Source of the DNA: Paenibacillus_E sp042676385 | GTDB taxonomy: Bacteria; Bacillota; Bacilli; Paenibacillales; NBRC-103111 | Direction: 5' to 3' | NCBI RefSeq assembly: GCF_042676385.1 | Contig: NZ_JBHTHA010000014.1 | Span: 1 to 64,000, forward strand | Length of the DNA: 64,000 bases | Part shown: one piece after another, positions 59,890-64,000 of the stretch | Position numbering within the stretch: the first letter of the stretch is position 1 | Layout of the letters: each line of letters starts with the position of its first letter | The notes under the pieces: generated by a model | Databases searched by the model: none | What the model saw: only the letters and a program-made list of their open reading frames with translations | Told to the model about the DNA's origin: nothing | Program-made: the position numbers and the translations under genes

Positions 59890-61173
59890 ATGCAAAAAGT
59901 TACCGCAGTCCTGGTAGGTGCCGGACAAAGAGGCGCAGGAGCTTACGCCACCTATGCGATTAAATATCCGGAACAAATTCAATTTGTCGCTGTTGCGGAA
60001 GCGGACCCCATTCGAAGAAAACAATTTCAGGTTGACCACAATATTCCGGAAGAGCAATGCTATGAAAGCTGGGAACAGTTGTTAGAAATGCCGAAGTTGG
60101 CTGATGCAATGCTTGTTTGTACGCAGGACCAGATGCATTTTGAACCAGCCAGCAGGGCACTGCAAAAAGGGTATCACGTTCTGCTTGAGAAGCCGATGTC
60201 ACACGATCCGCTCGAATGTATCATTATGGGGGAGCTTGCAGAGAAGTATCAGCGAATATTCTCGATTTGCCATGTGCTCAGATTTACTGATTTTTTCAAA
60301 ACGATAAAAAGGCTGCTGCAGCAAGGCCGGATCGGCAGATTGGTTTCGATCCAGCATACGGAAAATGTTGAATATGCCCATTATGCCCATAGTTTTGTAA
60401 GAGGCAATTGGAGAAAATCCAAAGAATCGAGCCCGATGATATTGGCCAAAAGCTGTCACGATATGGATATTTTATTATGGCTTGCCGATGCCAATTGCAC
60501 CAAGGTTTCTTCCTTTGGCGGACTAACGCATTTCAGAAAAGAGAGCGCGCCTGATGGTGCTCCTAAAAGGTGTTTGGACGGTTGTCCGGTTCAACATGAA
60601 TGCCCTTACTACGCGCCTAAAATATACATGGATCGAAATGATTGGATTAATAAAGTTTGGCGAACTGTAGTTAGCAGTGATACTAGTGATGAGGGGGTAC
60701 TCCAAGCATTGAAAGAAGGACCATACGGCAGATGCGTGTACCACAGCGATAATGATGTCGTTGATCATCAGGTTGTCAATATCGAGTTTGATAACGAGGT
60801 GACGGTAGCTTTTACGATGAGCGCTTTTACATTTGAGGGCGGGAGATCGTTGAAGTTGATGGGATCGCTAGGACAAATCAGAGCGGATATGGAAAGGAAC
60901 GAGATTGAAATCACGAGCTTTGTGACAGGAGAGAAGGAGATCATCCGCCTTGAATCACCGCTTGAAGGACATGGCGGGGGAGATGAAGGCATCATGCAGG
61001 ATTTTGTACGATTGGTACGCCAGAATGGATTGGAAGTTGGGCTCACATCAGCGAGTGCTTCTGTCGAAAGTCATCTCATGGCGTTTGCCGCCGAGAAATC
61101 TCGCTTGGAAAATCGGGTTATCCGAATTGACGATTTCAGAGAAGAATTGAAATCGGAATCGACTGCAAAATGA
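59890..61173 (+). CDS. Gfo/Idh/MocA family oxidoreductase with cysteine insert
   Basis: The 427-aa protein begins with the Rossmann motif TAVLVGAGQRGAGAYATY, has the LLEKPMSHD motif with the catalytic Lys, and SSPMILAKSCHDMDILLWLA carrying the conserved catalytic Asp/His region. An insert near residues 225-240 contains CLDGCPVQHECPYYAP, a cysteine set seen in a subgroup of these enzymes that could bind a metal. It probably oxidises or epimerises a sugar released by the neighbouring enzymes. ATG 59890 follows GGGAGGA, 24 bp after the upstream gene; the next gene starts 9 bp after its stop. Confidence 0.88.
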   Translation: MQKVTAVLVGAGQRGAGAYATYAIKYPEQIQFVAVAEADPIRRKQFQVDHNIPEEQCYESWEQLLEMPKLADAMLVCTQDQMHFEPASRALQKGYHVLLEKPMSHDPLECIIMGELAEKYQRIFSICHVLRFTDFFKTIKRLLQQGRIGRLVSIQHTENVEYAHYAHSFVRGNWRKSKESSPMILAKSCHDMDILLWLADANCTKVSSFGGLTHFRKESAPDGAPKRCLDGCPVQHECPYYAPKIYMDRNDWINKVWRTVVSSDTSDEGVLQALKEGPYGRCVYHSDNDVVDHQVVNIEFDNEVTVAFTMSAFTFEGGRSLKLMGSLGQIRADMERNEIEITSFVTGEKEIIRLESPLEGHGGGDEGIMQDFVRLVRQNGLEVGLTSASASVESHLMAFAAEKSRLENRVIRIDDFREELKSESTAK

Positions 61174-61182
61174 GGTGAGAAT

Positions 61183-61944
61183 ATGAAAGATTTACATGGC
61201 AAAATAGCTCTTGTAACCGGCTCAACAAGCGGTATCGGCAAAGCGGCCGCGATTGAGCTTGCGAGTCACGGCGTGAAAGTGGCTGTTCACGGCATGAATG
61301 AAGAACGGGGGCGTCAGGTTGTAGAGGAAATATGCAATCTAGGTGGAGACGCTGTATTTATACGCCAAAATTTATCTCTGCGGGAAGCGCCCAAGCAGCT
61401 CGTTGAACGAATAGTTGATCGTTTTGGAGGATTGGATATCCTTGTTAATAATGCGGCGCTTATTTGTAATAAACCGATTGAAGAAATCAAACACGATGAC
61501 TGGGACTCGCTGTTTGAAGTGAATGTCAAAGCTCCTTTTTTCCTGACGCAGGAGGCGCTTCCTTGGTTAAAACGGAGCGGCGAAGGTGTCGTGATCAATG
61601 TAAGCTCGATTAACCGGCTTGTAAATTGTCCTAACAATCTCGTCTATGACGCGATGAAAGCCGCATTGAATCATATGAGCCGAGGGTTGTCGATGGATCT
61701 TCGAGAGGCGAATATTAGAGTGAATGCGATCATGCCCGGAGGAACGGCGACGCCGCTTTTAAACGAATGGTTTAGCATGACCCATCGTTCGCCCGAAGAA
61801 ATAGAGCAAATCTATAAAGAAGCGAAAAATGTGGCTACACCTGAGCAAATCGCGAATGTAATCGTCTTAATGGCTAGCAAGCGCTCCAGCTGGATCAACG
61901 GCGCGGAAATTCCAGTTGATGGCGGCTTCCATATCGGATCGTAA
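61183..61944 (+). CDS. Short-chain dehydrogenase/reductase
   Basis: The 253-aa classical SDR has the cofactor motif TGSTSGIGKAA, NNAALICNKP, the catalytic Ser in NVSSINRLV and YDAMK with the Tyr-Lys pair. The C-terminus GAEIPVDGGFHIGS is typical. It is a cytoplasmic NAD(P)-dependent enzyme of the 3-oxoacyl-reductase or sugar-dehydrogenase kind; with its neighbours, a sugar or sugar-acid substrate is likely. ATG 61183 follows TGAGGTGAG. Confidence 0.92.
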   Translation: MKDLHGKIALVTGSTSGIGKAAAIELASHGVKVAVHGMNEERGRQVVEEICNLGGDAVFIRQNLSLREAPKQLVERIVDRFGGLDILVNNAALICNKPIEEIKHDDWDSLFEVNVKAPFFLTQEALPWLKRSGEGVVINVSSINRLVNCPNNLVYDAMKAALNHMSRGLSMDLREANIRVNAIMPGGTATPLLNEWFSMTHRSPEEIEQIYKEAKNVATPEQIANVIVLMASKRSSWINGAEIPVDGGFHIGS

Positions 61945-61989
61945 AATGTAGTTCTAATTATGCAAAAGGGCAAGGGTGGGAGTGAAGGT

Positions 61990-63924
61990 ATGACACTTGA
62001 AAGAAACCTATCAGAGATACCGTCAGTCACAGCAAAGGAGATATGGACACCTCCGACGTGGGCGCTGCTCGAACGTCAGCTCTTCGAAATGCTGAACAAG
62101 GCGGCGAAGGAGTTTGTTCAGAAGTATGTCCGTCCGGATGGAACGCTCATCTGGCGCAGTGAATGGCCAGGGATGGACGGCTCGGATGATCCGTATGAAG
62201 GATTTATGTACATTGCTTTGTTATACGCGCTCGGCGGCGATGAAGAACTTCGTGAAATGGCTTTGCGAATTTGGGAAGGTGTTACGTGGCAGTGGACGGA
62301 ATACGGGCAAATTTATCGTGATTTTGATAGCTATTACGATTGGATGCATCATGGAGAAGGTTATTTGTTCTTTTATTTCCTTGGGCTGGCGGATCCTTTC
62401 AATTTGAAAAGCGTTCAGCGCGCTCGGCGTTTTGCAAGCCTCTATACTGGCAATGATGCGGAAGCGCAAAACTATGATGCCGAGAAAAAGCTGATTCGGT
62501 CGCCGATTACCGGCAGCCGGGGGCCACGGCACGAAATGTCCGAGGAAGACTGGTGTACACATCGAGGTATTCTTGACAACTATTTGGCTCCATTTGAGGA
62601 CATTCCCGGTGTTGATTTTGCCAGCGGCACATGTCCTTGGTCGGACGATCAAGTGTATCGAACTATCATCCGCATCATGAATGAACGTATGGCGAAGGGG
62701 GATGTGCCGCTGAATCTGAACGCAACCGGACTTATCGCCCACGCCTATATGTATACCGGTGACGTAGAGCTGAAAAAGTGGGTTCTTGATTACGTTCAAG
62801 CCTGGAGGGAACGTGCCGAACAAAACGGCGGGATCATTCCCGATAACATAGGCCTTTCCGGTGAAATCGGAGAATATAACGATGGCAAATGGTGGGGCGG
62901 GTATTACGGCTGGCGCTGGCCGCACGGATTTTTGACGATCATTGAACCGATTGTCAATGCATCGATGAACGCCGTGCTGCTGAGCGGCGATTTGAACTGT
63001 TTACGTTTAGCGCGAGAGCAGTTGGATCGGAATTGGGAGCTTGGACGTGAAGAGAATGGGACTTGGGTGACACCGACCAAGCATTTCGACAGCGGATGGA
63101 CTGCTTACCGGTTACCAAGTCCGATATATCCGATTCATTTGTGGACGGTTTCTATGGCGGAAGAAGATGCAGCCCGCGCAGATCGGATCGACATAATGCC
63201 ATATGATCTGGACATCGATGTTCCTGAATATTCGGGAACCAATCCGAACACGGGGAAATTAACCAAGCATTATAACGGCAATACAGTCCAGTGGTTCCAT
63301 TACATGCGTGGGAAAAATCCGGATTATCCGAAGCAAATTCTCGAAGCGAATTACAAATTGGTAGCTCGCCAGCTGTTGAAAATGCGCTCGGAAGAAGGAG
63401 ATCCGAACCATTGGATTTCTGACGGATTCAGCCTTGGCGCTCTGTCAAGCATTCACAAATGGCAGGAAATGTGTCCGGTTTATTTTGAAGGGCTGCTGCA
63501 ATTGACGCTAGGGTCACCGATGCACACTTCTCACGGAGGTTTGCAGCACGGTCGGGTGCGCTACTTTAATGCGGATCTAAAGCGCCCGGGTTTACCGGAC
63601 GGCACGGCAGCGCTCGTCGAAGCGCTTCATGCCGATTCTGTGACTTTAAATCTTGTTAATCTCGATTTATTCGCAGATAAGCAAATCATCATTCAGGCAG
63701 GAATGTTCGGTGAGCATCAGTTTGAAAAGGTTACGGTTACGAGTCAAGAAGGAGACGTTCAAGAAACATTGCCGGCAAACAGTAAATGGTTCCTCATCAA
63801 ACTGCTTCCTGGAACCGGAATTCGTCTGCATATGACGATGAATCGCTATGTCAACCCGCCGACCTATGAAACACCTTGGGGTAATCCCCAAGATACCGTT
63901 ATGATTAGCGGCCGGGAGAAGTGA
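61990..63924 (+). CDS. Large cytoplasmic protein, second probable toroid glycan enzyme
   Basis: A 644-aa protein without a signal peptide. Helix-rich segments with many Trp, Tyr and His residues (WRSEWPGMDGSDDPYEGF, DFDSYYDWMHHGEGYLFFYF, YNDGKWWGGYYGWRWPHGF) suggest an alpha/alpha-toroid catalytic domain over about residues 20-450. A C-terminal beta-rich part follows (LNLVNLDLFADKQIIIQAGM). The Asp, Glu and His residues in these segments are candidate active-site residues. ATG 61990 follows GGTGGGAG and is preferred over an upstream in-frame start at 61960. No named family is recognised. It is not clearly a paralogue of the 57592 protein. Confidence 0.62.
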   Translation: MTLERNLSEIPSVTAKEIWTPPTWALLERQLFEMLNKAAKEFVQKYVRPDGTLIWRSEWPGMDGSDDPYEGFMYIALLYALGGDEELREMALRIWEGVTWQWTEYGQIYRDFDSYYDWMHHGEGYLFFYFLGLADPFNLKSVQRARRFASLYTGNDAEAQNYDAEKKLIRSPITGSRGPRHEMSEEDWCTHRGILDNYLAPFEDIPGVDFASGTCPWSDDQVYRTIIRIMNERMAKGDVPLNLNATGLIAHAYMYTGDVELKKWVLDYVQAWRERAEQNGGIIPDNIGLSGEIGEYNDGKWWGGYYGWRWPHGFLTIIEPIVNASMNAVLLSGDLNCLRLAREQLDRNWELGREENGTWVTPTKHFDSGWTAYRLPSPIYPIHLWTVSMAEEDAARADRIDIMPYDLDIDVPEYSGTNPNTGKLTKHYNGNTVQWFHYMRGKNPDYPKQILEANYKLVARQLLKMRSEEGDPNHWISDGFSLGALSSIHKWQEMCPVYFEGLLQLTLGSPMHTSHGGLQHGRVRYFNADLKRPGLPDGTAALVEALHADSVTLNLVNLDLFADKQIIIQAGMFGEHQFEKVTVTSQEGDVQETLPANSKWFLIKLLPGTGIRLHMTMNRYVNPPTYETPWGNPQDTVMISGREK

Positions 63925-63937
63925 GGGGGAGCCGTGG

Positions 63938-64000
63938 ATGAATCCCAAAGTAAAGAGAGAAATTCGTGTTGCCCGATTGCGCCGAGACCTTATCGTTGAA
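63938..64000 (+). CDS. Partial gene at the right edge
   Basis: ATG 63938 follows GAGGGGGA and opens a frame (MNPKVKREIRVARLRRDLIV) that stays open to the end of the window. Only about 21 residues are visible, with many Arg and Lys, so the product cannot be identified. It starts 13 bp after the 61990 gene and is part of the same operon. A GTG 4 bp upstream gives a frame that stops after 21 codons. Confidence 0.45.
   Translation, partial: MNPKVKREIRVARLRRDLIVE

Noticed and set aside
1..64000. tRNA, rRNA, CRISPR arrays, insertion sequences, prophage genes
   Set aside because: None seen on either strand: no cloverleaf-like segments, regularly spaced identical repeats or transposase/integrase motifs.

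Overview
The window looks like chromosome of a Gram-positive, spore-forming member of the Paenibacillaceae (Paenibacillus or a close relative); this is inferred from gene content and order, not from a search. The supporting signs are strong AGGAGG-type ribosome binding sites, sigma-A promoters with 17-bp spacers, the linked core order dnaE / accD-accA / pyk / fxsA / ytvI / citZ-icd-mdh / phoR-phoP, a YtvI-type sporulation membrane protein, a YesN-like AraC sensor-regulator beside an LplB/YtcP-type sugar ABC transporter, and a secreted protein ending in a FIMAH-like domain. No rRNA, tRNA, CRISPR array, transposase or phage gene was seen.

Positions 1-25,300 are conserved housekeeping DNA: the tail of DNA polymerase III alpha, a PgpA-like phosphatase, the carboxyltransferase of acetyl-CoA carboxylase (accD, accA) coupled to pyruvate kinase, a thioesterase, FxsA, YtvI, polyphosphate kinase facing exopolyphosphatase, the TCA genes citZ-icd-mdh, a secreted protein of unknown role, YfbR nucleotidase, a polysaccharide deacetylase, class I fumarase, and the phosphate sensor pair phoR-phoP with a four-repeat Pho box between the two genes. 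The citZ-icd gap holds a highly structured, apparently non-coding stretch of about 240 nt.

Positions 25,300-29,900 carry a MerR-methyltransferase fusion, a Gfo/Idh/MocA dehydrogenase and a cytochrome bd oxidase operon (a 32-aa small membrane ORF, cydA, cydB, cydS) with a Rex-like operator upstream.

Positions 29,868-43,550 form a respiratory formate/monocarboxylate block: a sodium:solute symporter with its DUF3311 partner under a promoter containing a cre site, then two paralogous cysteine-type formate dehydrogenases. The two are transcribed toward each other and each is followed by a DUF1641 gene. Between them lie a frameshifted HMA-like gene, a small zinc-ribbon protein, PsiE and an orphan response regulator. 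Divergent from the second copy are a DUF2294 (YrhF-like) gene, fdhD and moaA. Both the second dehydrogenase and fdhD have a recognisable promoter, a 200-265-nt leader and an intrinsic terminator just before the gene, which suggests control by transcription attenuation.

Positions 43,900-64,000 are accessory: a decayed fragment of a sporulation sigma factor (sigma-K-like), then a glycan-use locus. The locus has a membrane AraC sensor, two paralogous sugar-binding lipoproteins flanking two permeases, a 1634-aa secreted parallel beta-helix protein with a near-perfect cre site upstream, and a downstream run of cytoplasmic proteins (two large unclassified proteins that look like alpha/alpha-toroid glycan enzymes, a Gfo/Idh/MocA dehydrogenase and a short-chain dehydrogenase). 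The run continues past the right edge.
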